A stretch of 49,099 nt of DNA from an uncultured Bacteroidales bacterium (GTDB lineage: Bacteria; Bacteroidota; Bacteroidia; Bacteroidales; WCHB1-69). A program made the position numbers and the translations under genes. The stretch covers positions 1 to 49,099 of the forward strand of contig CAMJPH010000007.1 of the NCBI GenBank assembly GCA_946407715.1. The letters are read 5' to 3'. Below are positions 17,473-25,026 of this stretch, piece after piece. The notes under the pieces were generated by a model that had not been told where the DNA came from, did not search any database, and saw nothing but the letters and a program-made list of their open reading frames with translations. Positions within the stretch are counted from its first letter, which is position 1. Each line of letters opens with the position of its first letter.

Positions 17473-18339
17473 TCAGTCGTTACGTTTGTCCAATCCCCAC
17501 AGCAGTTTTTCGCGAATAGTGGAATAGAAATTCGTGTTGTCGAAAAGGACGGTTTTGATGGTGAAATTCTCTTTGCAAATGCGTAATCTGACGTTGTCGT
17601 TCAGGATAAGCCGCTGGGTGTCAACACAGAGCGAATATCTGCCGCCCCGTCCGCTAACGGCAATGTCCAAAACCTGTGTGGCGGGGATTACCAATGGGCG
17701 GACGCTTAGCGAGTGGGATGCGATGGGGGTGAGCACAACCACATCGGTCTGCGGGTGCAGGATAGGGCCGCCGCAGCTCATCGAGTATGCTGTCGAGCCC
17801 GTGGGGGTGGCTACAATCAGCCCGTCGGCCCAGTAAGTGTTGATGTGTTTTCCGTCGGTGGTGACGGTGATGGCATTGATGGAGTCGCTGTCAGTGGCGC
17901 GAATGGTCACATCGTTGACCACGAAGTGCGTGTCCAAGGACAACGGCTCACTGCCCTCGATGTGGAGCAGTGAGCGCGATTCCAAGGTGTATTTTTTTTC
18001 TATGAGCATCCGGATGGATGTCTCAAAGTTGTCTTTCTTGATGGCTGAAAGGAAACCGATGCGCCCCGTATTGATGCCGACTAACGGAATATTCAGGTTA
18101 CCGATCAGGTTGGCGGCATCAATGAAAGAGCCATCGCCGCCAATGGAAACCACAAAATCCACACCATCAATCTGTTGCAAATCCAAATAAGTTTCAAAAG
18201 ACTGAAAACCAGAGTTTTTTGAAAAAACATTCCGATGCAACACTATCCCGCAGCCATTTCGCCGCAGGAAATCAATAACGGTGTCGGTGAAAGGCTGTTG
18301 CCCTGTACCGGCACGGCAATAGAGCGCGAACGTGAGCAT
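17473..18339 (-). CDS. nadK: NAD kinase
   Basis: ATP-dependent NAD kinase that makes NADP, cytoplasmic, 288 residues. It has the family GGDGSF motif near residue 68, NTGRIGFLSA (about 90-99), the NE/D-type substrate motif as VVNDVTIRA (about 142) and TPTGSTAYSMSCGGP (about 178-192). Its ATG overlaps the stop codon of the butyrate kinase gene, so the two are translationally coupled. The length is normal. Confidence 0.95.
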   Translation of the reverse strand: MLTFALYCRAGTGQQPFTDTVIDFLRRNGCGIVLHRNVFSKNSGFQSFETYLDLQQIDGVDFVVSIGGDGSFIDAANLIGNLNIPLVGINTGRIGFLSAIKKDNFETSIRMLIEKKYTLESRSLLHIEGSEPLSLDTHFVVNDVTIRATDSDSINAITVTTDGKHINTYWADGLIVATPTGSTAYSMSCGGPILHPQTDVVVLTPIASHSLSVRPLVIPATQVLDIAVSGRGGRYSLCVDTQRLILNDNVRLRICKENFTIKTVLFDNTNFYSTIREKLLWGLDKRND

Positions 18340-19409
18340 TACACGTATTCCTGAATCTCGATTTCCTTGTTCAGAATCATGTTGGCGTTCAGAGCCATAG
18401 CCGCCATTTCGTCTTCACCTGGATAAACGGCCACGGGGGCAATCCATTCCACATATTTCTTGATGCGATTGACAACGGGTTTGCCGTAGGCGATGCCGCC
18501 GGTGAGGATGATAGCATCCACTTTGCCCTTGAGCACACAGGCGTTTTCGCCAATCTGTTTAGCCACCTGGTAGGCGAAAGCTTCCTCAAGCATTTCGGCT
18601 TTCGGGTCACCTGCGATGGCCGCCTTCTCCACTGCGTAGGCGTCATTGCTGCCAAAATAGCCCACATAACCGCCCTTGCCGACAAGCATCTTCTGCATGT
18701 CCTGTTGGGTGTATTTGCCGCTGAAACAAGCTTTTAAGAACTGATTCATCGGCAGGGATCCAGAACGTTCGGGAGAGAACGGACCTTCACCGTCCAACGC
18801 TTGGTTCACATCGATGACTTTGCCCTTCTCATGCGCACCAACGCTCACGCCGCCCCCCATGTGAGTGATGATGAGGTTGAGGTCTTCGTATTTTTTGCCG
18901 TTGTCCTTGGCGTACATGCGACCGATAGCCTTGTGGTTGAGGGCGTGGAAAATGGACTGACGCACAAAATCCGGATGACCGGAGATGCGGGCGATTTCCT
19001 GCATCTCGTCAACCATCACAGGGTCAGCAATGTACGCACATTCCAAACCGATGTATTTGGCAATGCTGTCGGCGATAAGACCACCAAGGTTGCAGGCGTG
19101 TTGACCGCTATAGCCCATCTTCAGATGCTCCAGCATCAATTCGTTTACTCTGTAAACACCTGATTTAAGTGGTTTTATAAGGCCTCCACGACCCATCACG
19201 ATGGAAATGTCATGCAGATTGATGCCTTCAGCCTCCAAGGTGGAGGTGATGATATTCTTGCGGAATTCATATTGATCGGCAATGGTGGCGAATTGTGACA
19301 ATTCTTCCGTGGAATGTTTGATATTCTTTAAAAATATTTGCTCATTGCCATCGAAAATGGCAACTTTGGTGGAGGTGGCTCCAGGGTTGATGGCGAGGAT
19401 TTTCTTCAT
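18339..19409 (-). CDS. buk: Butyrate kinase
   Basis: Acetokinase-family (ASKHA fold) enzyme of 356 residues. It would interconvert butyryl-phosphate plus ADP and butyrate plus ATP. Motifs: INPGATSTKVAIFD at 7-20 (phosphate 1), the GRGG loop near 73, HALNHKAIGRMYA near 158, THMGGGVSVGAHEKGKVIDV near 185 and ILTGGIAYGKPVV near 297. Branched-chain or other short fatty acid kinases look similar, so the in vivo substrate is inferred. The usual partner ptb (phosphate butyryltransferase) is not adjacent. It overlaps nadK by one base and is 22 bases downstream of a small lipoprotein gene. Confidence 0.9.
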   Translation of the reverse strand: MKKILAINPGATSTKVAIFDGNEQIFLKNIKHSTEELSQFATIADQYEFRKNIITSTLEAEGINLHDISIVMGRGGLIKPLKSGVYRVNELMLEHLKMGYSGQHACNLGGLIADSIAKYIGLECAYIADPVMVDEMQEIARISGHPDFVRQSIFHALNHKAIGRMYAKDNGKKYEDLNLIITHMGGGVSVGAHEKGKVIDVNQALDGEGPFSPERSGSLPMNQFLKACFSGKYTQQDMQKMLVGKGGYVGYFGSNDAYAVEKAAIAGDPKAEMLEEAFAYQVAKQIGENACVLKGKVDAIILTGGIAYGKPVVNRIKKYVEWIAPVAVYPGEDEMAAMALNANMILNKEIEIQEYV

Positions 19410-19431
19410 TTTTTATGATTTAAGTTAAAAA

Positions 19432-19839
19432 TTATTCTTCCGTTTCAGGATAATCATCGGGATTGGTGGAAATTCTCTTAACATTGCTGTATGAGAGTCC
19501 CGCACTGTTTTTCACATAGGAACATACGAAATAGGTGGTGTCGGCTACGGGCAGGGAAAAAGTTGCCGAGAACGTTTCGTCTTCGGTATGGGTGTTAACT
19601 ATCACCTGCGTAGTGAACACATCGTTGAGGCTCGGGAATGTGTCCAGACGGTAACAAAAACCTTGCTCCATGTAATAATCGCAACCGCCGTTGTCGGTAA
19701 TAGCTGCGTTAACGGTCAGTTGGTTGTTCTTGAATGTGAATGAGCTGATTTCGGAAACTGCCGTTCCAAATTTTGTACATCCGGTGAGTAATGTTGCTAT
19801 ACACAAACTGAACACCGCTATTTTTTTCAACTGTTTCAT
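19432..19839 (-). CDS. Small predicted lipoprotein
   Basis: Unrecognised 135-residue protein with lipoprotein signal peptide and lipobox LTGC (Cys21). The rest looks like one beta-sandwich domain (ITDNGGCDYYMEQGFCYR, FSATFSLPVADTTYFVCSYV, GLSYSNVKRIST), resembling the fibronectin-like segments seen in Bacteroidetes surface lipoproteins. ATG 19839 was chosen over the upstream ATG at 19872 because a perfect -7 box (19862-19869) covers that region and the signal peptide starts at MKQLKK. It probably leads the buk-nadK transcript. Confidence 0.7.
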   Translation of the reverse strand: MKQLKKIAVFSLCIATLLTGCTKFGTAVSEISSFTFKNNQLTVNAAITDNGGCDYYMEQGFCYRLDTFPSLNDVFTTQVIVNTHTEDETFSATFSLPVADTTYFVCSYVKNSAGLSYSNVKRISTNPDDYPETEE

Positions 19840-19861
19840 ATTCTCTAAAATTTCACGGTGG

Positions 19862-19869
19862 CAAATATA
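19862..19869 (-). promoter_or_regulatory. Promoter of the lipoprotein-buk-nadK unit, -7 box TATATTTG
   Basis: Perfect TAnnTTTG followed by CC on the minus strand, 22 bases before the ATG at 19839. It decides the start of that gene. Confidence 0.65.
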
Positions 19870-20011
19870 CAAAAATTTTAGATGTAAGACATTATGTCAT
19901 GAAACAAGAGTCAGACAAAAAGCATATTGCAAAAAAACGGTAAGAGAGAAGAAAAGACATTGTCCGCAGACACATCTTTTCAACCACCATAACAAGCCAT
20001 GTATCACCACC

Positions 20012-20347
20012 TTAGAATAGCACTGGCAACGCCAGCTCCACAATGATGGCCACCAAGACGGCCACAAGCGCTACAGCCACAAGACCGCGTTTCCGCCAGG
20101 CCATGATGATAGCCACCGCCGTGGCAATGACGGCGGAAACCGTGATGTGCGGCTCCACGCCCGTGGCGGTTGTCGAATAGAGCACGTCTGGGAAAGTCAT
20201 CGCCGACAACACGCAAAACGGGATATAGTAAATGAAATCTTGAATCCATTCGTTCTCCATTTTCTTACGAACGAACCCAATGGGTATCACCCTGATCAGA
20301 TAGGTGGTCAAGAACATCAAGAACATGCAGACAATGATGTAGTTCAT
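20012..20347 (-). CDS. azlD: AzlD-family membrane protein (branched-chain amino acid export subunit)
   Basis: Small hydrophobic protein of 111 residues with about three or four membrane segments (IIVCMFLMFLTTYLIRVIP, FIYYIPFCVLSAMTF, ISAVIATAVAIIMAW-like, LVAVALVAVLVAIIVELALP). Size, the early TYLIRVIP motif and pairing with AzlC identify it as AzlD. AzlCD pairs export branched-chain amino acids in Bacillus; the substrate here is inferred. Its start codon overlaps the azlC stop codon. Confidence 0.85.
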   Translation of the reverse strand: MNYIIVCMFLMFLTTYLIRVIPIGFVRKKMENEWIQDFIYYIPFCVLSAMTFPDVLYSTTATGVEPHITVSAVIATAVAIIMAWRKRGLVAVALVAVLVAIIVELALPVLF

Positions 20348-21081
20348 GCCGCCCTCCTTTCTGCCGCAGCGCGTCTGCGACGGCGTTTCACCTCCTTGAT
20401 GGTGGCGCAGATGGCCGCACCGAGGATGGCGGAGGTGATGATGGCCCAGCCACCGCCCCCGACTTGTGACAACATGTTGATGCCCGGCACATACTTGAAG
20501 ATACAGGAGAGTGCGGCGGCCACAACTACAGCTAACGCCACCTTACGACTCTTCCGCGCAGGCGGGATAATGATAGCGATGAACATGCAGTACAAGGCAA
20601 TACCCATGCAGCCCTGAATCATCGGAGAGAGCAGGTTGGAGGCGATGGCACCTAACAAAGTGCCTGAGGTCCAACCTAATATGGGAGTGATCATCAAGCC
20701 GCCAAAGAACGGGAAACTTACCTCGTCGGGTTCCATGGCTGCCAACGCAAACACCTCGTCCGTGATACAGTACGCCATGACCGCCCGCTTGTAGAACGGC
20801 ATTTCGGGATTAACCTTCTGCGACAAGGAAAGCGACATCAGAAAGTATCTCAAGTTGATGACAAATGTGGTGATTATCAGTTCAATATAAGGAGCTCCGC
20901 CCTCAATCAGTCGGATTCCGGCAAATTGTCCGGCGGAAGCCATGTTGGTCAGGGAGATCAAGGTCGCCTGCAACGGCGAAAATCCCATCTTAACCGCTAT
21001 CAAACCAAAGGTAAAAGACACGGGAATGTAGCCCAAACAGATGGGAAACCCGCGTTTTATACCTCTAACAAATTCATTCAT
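20344..21081 (-). CDS. azlC: AzlC-family permease (branched-chain amino acid export subunit)
   Basis: Inner-membrane permease of 245 residues. It starts RGIKRGFPICLGYIPVSFTFG, the AzlC N-terminal signature, followed by MGFSPLQATLISLTNMASAGQFAG and FVINLRYFLMSLSLSQ, and has five or six membrane segments. The last 20 residues are very Arg/Ala-rich (KEVKRRRRRAAAERRAA), probably a cytoplasmic tail. It forms an operon with azlD, with a -7 box upstream. Confidence 0.88.
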   Translation of the reverse strand: MNEFVRGIKRGFPICLGYIPVSFTFGLIAVKMGFSPLQATLISLTNMASAGQFAGIRLIEGGAPYIELIITTFVINLRYFLMSLSLSQKVNPEMPFYKRAVMAYCITDEVFALAAMEPDEVSFPFFGGLMITPILGWTSGTLLGAIASNLLSPMIQGCMGIALYCMFIAIIIPPARKSRKVALAVVVAAALSCIFKYVPGINMLSQVGGGGWAIITSAILGAAICATIKEVKRRRRRAAAERRAA

Positions 21082-21110
21082 AATAAGTTAAGAATATTAT
21101 TTTACCGCTG

Positions 21111-21118
21111 CAAATGTA
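21111..21118 (-). promoter_or_regulatory. Promoter of azlCD, -7 box TACATTTG
   Basis: Perfect TAnnTTTG followed by C on the minus strand, 29 bases before the azlC ATG. Confidence 0.6.
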
Positions 21119-21170
21119 CACTTTATTTTCGATGTGCGGTTTGCGATTTACGATGTGCGATGCTGGAATT

Positions 21171-21198
21171 GTAGAGACGCAAAATTTTGCGTCTCTAC
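21171..21198. repeat. 28-bp perfect palindrome, variant core
   Basis: Arms GTAGAGACG / CGTCTCTAC flank the core CAAAATTTTG. It includes the stop codon of the M3 peptidase gene. It belongs to the same family as 23346-23373 and 30828-30855. It could act as a hairpin terminator or be a small mobile palindromic element. Confidence 0.8.
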
Positions 21199-23225
21199 CG
21201 CAACCCGTCACGCTCTAACAATGCATCGATTTTCGGTTCTCTTCCCCGGAAATTGACGAACATCTCCATCGCATCCACAGAGCCGCCTTTGGAAAGGATG
21301 GTTTCCAAATACTTTTGTGCGATATCGTGGTTCATCACACCATTTTCCTTGAACAGTGAAAAAGCATCAGCTTCAAGCATTTCCGCCCACTTGTAGCCGT
21401 AATAACCGGCTGCGTAACCGCCGGAGAAGAGATGACCGAAAGAAGTGCTCATGCACGCGCCCAGCACAACCGGCAGCACTTCCACCGTGTCAAATATGGA
21501 ACGTTCCAAATGAAGGATATCATCTACCTCATCCGCAACCATCGTATGCCACATCATGTCTAAATAGCCGAAAGAGAGCTGTCGCACGCACAAATATCCC
21601 GCCATGAACTTGTTCATATTCTTCAGCTGCGCGACATATTCGTCAGGAATCAGCTCGCCGGTCTGGTAGTGGCGGGCGAAAGTGCGTAGGAATTCCGGTT
21701 CCGTGAGCCAATTCTCGTTTAGCTGCGAAGGCAGTTCCACGAAATCGCGAGGCGAGTGCGTGCCCGAAAGCGTGGCGTATTTCACCTCGGAAAGCATCCC
21801 GTTCAAGGCATGACCGAACTCATGCAGGAATGTGTTAACTTCGTTTACCGTCAACAAGGAGGGCTGCTCTTTGGTCGGCGGGGTGAAATTCATCACCAGA
21901 CTCACCCATGGGCGGATGTCGTTTCCGTTGGCGTCTTCGTGCTGGTCGCGGAACTCCGTCATCCACGCGCCGCTGCGTTTCGTGCTGCGCGGGTGAAAGT
22001 CCAAATAAAGCATCGACATGAACTGTTCGCCGCGATAGACCTCATACACTTGAACGTCAGGATGATACGGCTGAATATCTTCCGTTTTCACAAAACGCAG
22101 GTCATATAGCGTGGTGGCTAATCCGAAAACACCGTCAATCACCTGATTCAGCGGAAAATAAACTTTCAGTTTCTCTGTTTCCAATTGGAATTTTTCCTGA
22201 CGGAGTTTTTCCATATAGTAACTCAGATCCCAACGCTGGAAAGTATCGTTAAAACCTTGTTTTTGAGCAAATTGATTCAGCTCTTCGATTTCCCGTTTCG
22301 CGGCGGGCAAAGCGGCGGCTTTCAATTCGTCAAGAAGTTTACAGACATGCGCCAAGTCTTTTGCCATTCGATTTCGCAAAGCATAGTCTGCATAATGCTT
22401 ATAGCCAAGCAACTGCGCAATTTCTTCACGGCATTTCAGAATGGCTTTGATATTGTCGCAATTGTCAAATTCCCCGCCGTATGCCTTCTTGCTGGATTGA
22501 CGATACACCTCTTCGCGCAACGAACGGTCGTCAGCGTATGTCAGCACAGTGTTCACATCCGGCGCGGAAAGGTCGAAGACATAACCCTCCAGTCCTTTTT
22601 CGGATGCTTTTTGTGCGGCGAGGGCTTTCGCGCTTTCGGGAATGCCCGCAAGTCGCGGAGACTCCTTTTCAAGATGCACGAACCAAGCATTGGTGGCTTT
22701 CAGCGCACGCTGCCCGAAGTCAAGTTGTCGGGTTGCCAGTTCCAAACTCAATTCGGCAAAACGCTTTTTCTGCTCCTCCGGCAAATTTGCGCCGCCCGAC
22801 ACGAAAGCGTCGTAAGTCTTGTCCAACAATATCTTGTCCGCACCAGTCAGGAAAGCCTCCTGTTGCTGACGGTCATGCACCGCCTTGACGCGGGCAAACA
22901 ATCCCGGATGCTGATACACCTCATTCTCGTACTGTACTAACAATGGCTGCACCTCTTCCGCAACTCTGTGCATCTCATCATCGCCGTTGCATTCCAGAAT
23001 GTTGAAGAAGAGGTCGGCGACGGTGGAGAGTTGCTCTCCCGTACGGTCAAACGCGACTATTGTATTCTCAAAATCTGGTGCGACGGGGTTGTTGGCAATC
23101 TGTTCTATTTCCTGCTTGGCATTAGCAATAGCCTCCTCGAATGCAGGCAGGTAATGTTCGGTTTTAATCTCGTTGAACGGCGGGGTCTGCCGATGGGTTT
23201 TCCATTGTTGGGTTAAGGGGTTCAT
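21195..23225 (-). CDS. M3-family zinc oligopeptidase (Dcp/PrlC type)
   Basis: Thimet-oligopeptidase-family metallopeptidase of 676 residues. The zinc motif HEFGH sits near residue 467 (NTFLHEFGHALNG), with the third ligand Glu in the following helix region (SQLNENWL). Other family features are the N-terminal NPLTQQW...P.F..I start and the late GYAAGYYGYKWAEMLEADAF. No signal peptide, so cytoplasmic. It degrades oligopeptides; peptidyl-dipeptidase (Dcp) and oligopeptidase A (PrlC) cannot be separated by eye. Single gene; its stop codon lies within a 28-bp palindrome. Confidence 0.92.
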   Translation of the reverse strand: MNPLTQQWKTHRQTPPFNEIKTEHYLPAFEEAIANAKQEIEQIANNPVAPDFENTIVAFDRTGEQLSTVADLFFNILECNGDDEMHRVAEEVQPLLVQYENEVYQHPGLFARVKAVHDRQQQEAFLTGADKILLDKTYDAFVSGGANLPEEQKKRFAELSLELATRQLDFGQRALKATNAWFVHLEKESPRLAGIPESAKALAAQKASEKGLEGYVFDLSAPDVNTVLTYADDRSLREEVYRQSSKKAYGGEFDNCDNIKAILKCREEIAQLLGYKHYADYALRNRMAKDLAHVCKLLDELKAAALPAAKREIEELNQFAQKQGFNDTFQRWDLSYYMEKLRQEKFQLETEKLKVYFPLNQVIDGVFGLATTLYDLRFVKTEDIQPYHPDVQVYEVYRGEQFMSMLYLDFHPRSTKRSGAWMTEFRDQHEDANGNDIRPWVSLVMNFTPPTKEQPSLLTVNEVNTFLHEFGHALNGMLSEVKYATLSGTHSPRDFVELPSQLNENWLTEPEFLRTFARHYQTGELIPDEYVAQLKNMNKFMAGYLCVRQLSFGYLDMMWHTMVADEVDDILHLERSIFDTVEVLPVVLGACMSTSFGHLFSGGYAAGYYGYKWAEMLEADAFSLFKENGVMNHDIAQKYLETILSKGGSVDAMEMFVNFRGREPKIDALLERDGLR

Positions 23226-23345
23226 GTTTGTTTAGAGATTTGTGATTTGTGAATAGTGATCAGGCAATAGGCAACAGGCAAAATGTCTATATTTGTGTAG
23301 GGACATATCACATACGTCCAAATTGCATGCGTTTTTTAAAACAAT

Positions 23346-23373
23346 GTAGAGACGTTTCATGAAACGTCTCTAC
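23346..23373. repeat. 28-bp perfect palindrome
   Basis: Arms GTAGAGACG / CGTCTCTAC with core TTTCATGAAA, perfect dyad. It is identical to the copy at 30828-30855 and lies downstream of the last skp gene, 24 bases past its stop. Confidence 0.9.
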
Positions 23374-23396
23374 AGAGGAAATATAATTTATCATGA

Positions 23397-23900
23397 TTAT
23401 TTGATGCCCAATTCATTCTTGACTGCGGCAGTGATGTCTTCCGTGTCGGTGTGGAACGCGCACATGGTCACATCAAAAATATAGGTGTATTTGCCAGCTT
23501 CTGCCACTTTTTTTATGGCATCTAAAAGTTTGTCCTGAAAAGGTTTGAGCAATTCTATTTGTTTGTTTTGGATGTCCATCTCGCTGGAAGAGACAAAATC
23601 TTGAAGTCGTGTGTAAAGCTTCGTCAGTTCGTCTTCCTTCACTTTCAAGATGGCAGATGAGGCGGAGGTGTTTGCCAAGTTGGCATATTCCGCTTGTTTG
23701 GTCTTGAATTCCTCGGCCATCTGTTTGCCCACAGCTTCCAACTCCTGTTGGTATTCCACCAATGCCTGCTGCGCGGTGTCAATGCCGGGCATCTCTTTCA
23801 TGACGGTGCCGTAATCGACATGCCCGAATTTCGCCTTCTGGGCATATCCTGCGGTGATACAACATACCGCAATAATGCAAATTATGAGGATTTTCTTCAT
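23397..23900 (-). CDS. Skp/OmpH-family periplasmic chaperone, copy 3
   Basis: Periplasmic holdase for outer-membrane proteins, 167 residues from MKK (23900); an ATG at 23909 overlapping the upstream stop codon as TAATG is an alternative. It has a signal peptide ending AGYAQ, the OmpH start KFGHVDYGTVMKEMPGID and a long charged coiled-coil part (about 45-115), then DKLLDAIKKVAEAGKYTYIFD. It is closely related to copy 2 next to it: both share the MPGID start, the KPFQD motif and the ending LGIK. Last gene of the bamA-skp series. Confidence 0.9.
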   Translation of the reverse strand: MKKILIICIIAVCCITAGYAQKAKFGHVDYGTVMKEMPGIDTAQQALVEYQQELEAVGKQMAEEFKTKQAEYANLANTSASSAILKVKEDELTKLYTRLQDFVSSSEMDIQNKQIELLKPFQDKLLDAIKKVAEAGKYTYIFDVTMCAFHTDTEDITAAVKNELGIK

Positions 23901-23908
23901 GACAGCCA

Positions 23909-24406
23909 TTATTTAATGCCAAGTTCTTTCTTTACCAGCGGGGTAATATCATCGGAGGTACCGTAGTACAGCAGCGTTTTCGTGTCGAAGATGTAGGAGT
24001 AACCATTGGCTTTCGCCACTTTGTTGATGGCATCCTGAATGGCATCCTGAAAAGGCTTGGCCAACTCATATTGTTTGTCCTCGAGATCTTCCTGCGCACT
24101 GGTCTGGAACTCTTGGATGCGGTTGCCCAAATCCAGCAGCTCTTTCTCGCGTACCTGGCGCACGGCAGAGGACATCGTACCCACTTCACGGTCAAATTTC
24201 TCCTTTTTGGTTTGATACTCCGTCATCATGTTCTCATACATGGACTGCAAATCCTGCTGGAAAGCCTGCAGCTTGATTTGCAAGGAATCAATACCCGGCA
24301 TCACTTCGAGAATTTCACTTGAGTTCACATGCCCGTATTTCTGCGCATAGGCGGCTTGGACAGAAAAAAGTCCGGCGATAGCCAAAATCAAAGCAATCTT
24401 TTTCAT
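23909..24406 (-). CDS. Skp/OmpH-family periplasmic chaperone, copy 2
   Basis: Chaperone of 165 residues from MKK (24406); a start at 24427 would add seven residues before the signal peptide. The signal peptide ends AAYAQ; the mature part opens KYGHVNSSEILEVMPGIDS, then a coiled-coil arm and AKPFQDAIQDAINKVAKANGYSYIFD. Its stop codon overlaps the possible first ATG of copy 3. Known Skp is a trimer that wraps unfolded barrel proteins; the tandem copies here may form mixed trimers or have divided clients (inference). Confidence 0.92.
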   Translation of the reverse strand: MKKIALILAIAGLFSVQAAYAQKYGHVNSSEILEVMPGIDSLQIKLQAFQQDLQSMYENMMTEYQTKKEKFDREVGTMSSAVRQVREKELLDLGNRIQEFQTSAQEDLEDKQYELAKPFQDAIQDAINKVAKANGYSYIFDTKTLLYYGTSDDITPLVKKELGIK

Positions 24407-24435
24407 TGAATTATTCTTTATGTTCATATTTAATA

Positions 24436-24969
24436 TTATTCATCCATATCTCTACTGGCGGAGATGCCCATTTTTGAGAGCACCTGTTCGTTGATGTCCC
24501 ATTTCGGGTCGGCGTAAATGATGGTCAGGTCGCCGGCGGTGTCGAAAACGAAAGCGAAACCTTTCTCTTTGGCATAGTCATTCACCGCATTGATCACACG
24601 GTCTTGAATGGGCTTCACCAGTTCTTCACGTTTCTTGAAAAGGTCGCCGTCCTGGCCGAAACGTTTCTTCTGTAAATCTTTGGCTGCTTTTTCTTGTGCT
24701 ATGATGGCTTCTTCACGGCTTCGTTTGATCTGCTCCGGCAGGGTGATGGATTCCACCTGATAACGTTTGTACATGGAATCGATTGTGGAGAATTTCGCCT
24801 CAATTTCCCTTTGCCACTGCACGGCCACGCGGTCTAATTCCGCTTGGGCTTCTTTGTATTCCGGTATTTGGGAAAGAATGTATTCGGAATTGATATACGC
24901 ATATTTCTGAGCGAATCCGAAAAACATGAACAAGGTCAACAGACTTGTGAATAAGAGTTGTTTTTTCAT
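24436..24969 (-). CDS. Skp/OmpH-family periplasmic chaperone, copy 1
   Basis: Chaperone of 177 residues, the most diverged of the three tandem copies. The signal peptide ends FGFAQ; mature start KYAYINSEYILSQIPEYKEAQ. The coiled coil (about 40-120) is followed by KPIQDRVINAVNDYAKEKGFAFVFD and a longer acidic tail ending RDMDE. It follows bamA by 57 bases, consistent with the bamA-skp order common in Gram-negative genomes. Confidence 0.93.
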   Translation of the reverse strand: MKKQLLFTSLLTLFMFFGFAQKYAYINSEYILSQIPEYKEAQAELDRVAVQWQREIEAKFSTIDSMYKRYQVESITLPEQIKRSREEAIIAQEKAAKDLQKKRFGQDGDLFKKREELVKPIQDRVINAVNDYAKEKGFAFVFDTAGDLTIIYADPKWDINEQVLSKMGISASRDMDE

Positions 24970-25026
24970 ATTTGTTTTAAGTTTTTGTTGTTAACGATTG
25001 GGTAAGACTATTATTATGCCATAAGT

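Noticed and set aside
22185..22940. Plus-strand frame of 251 codons opposite the M3 peptidase
   Set aside because: Antisense shadow of a conserved enzyme with intact HEFGH motif.
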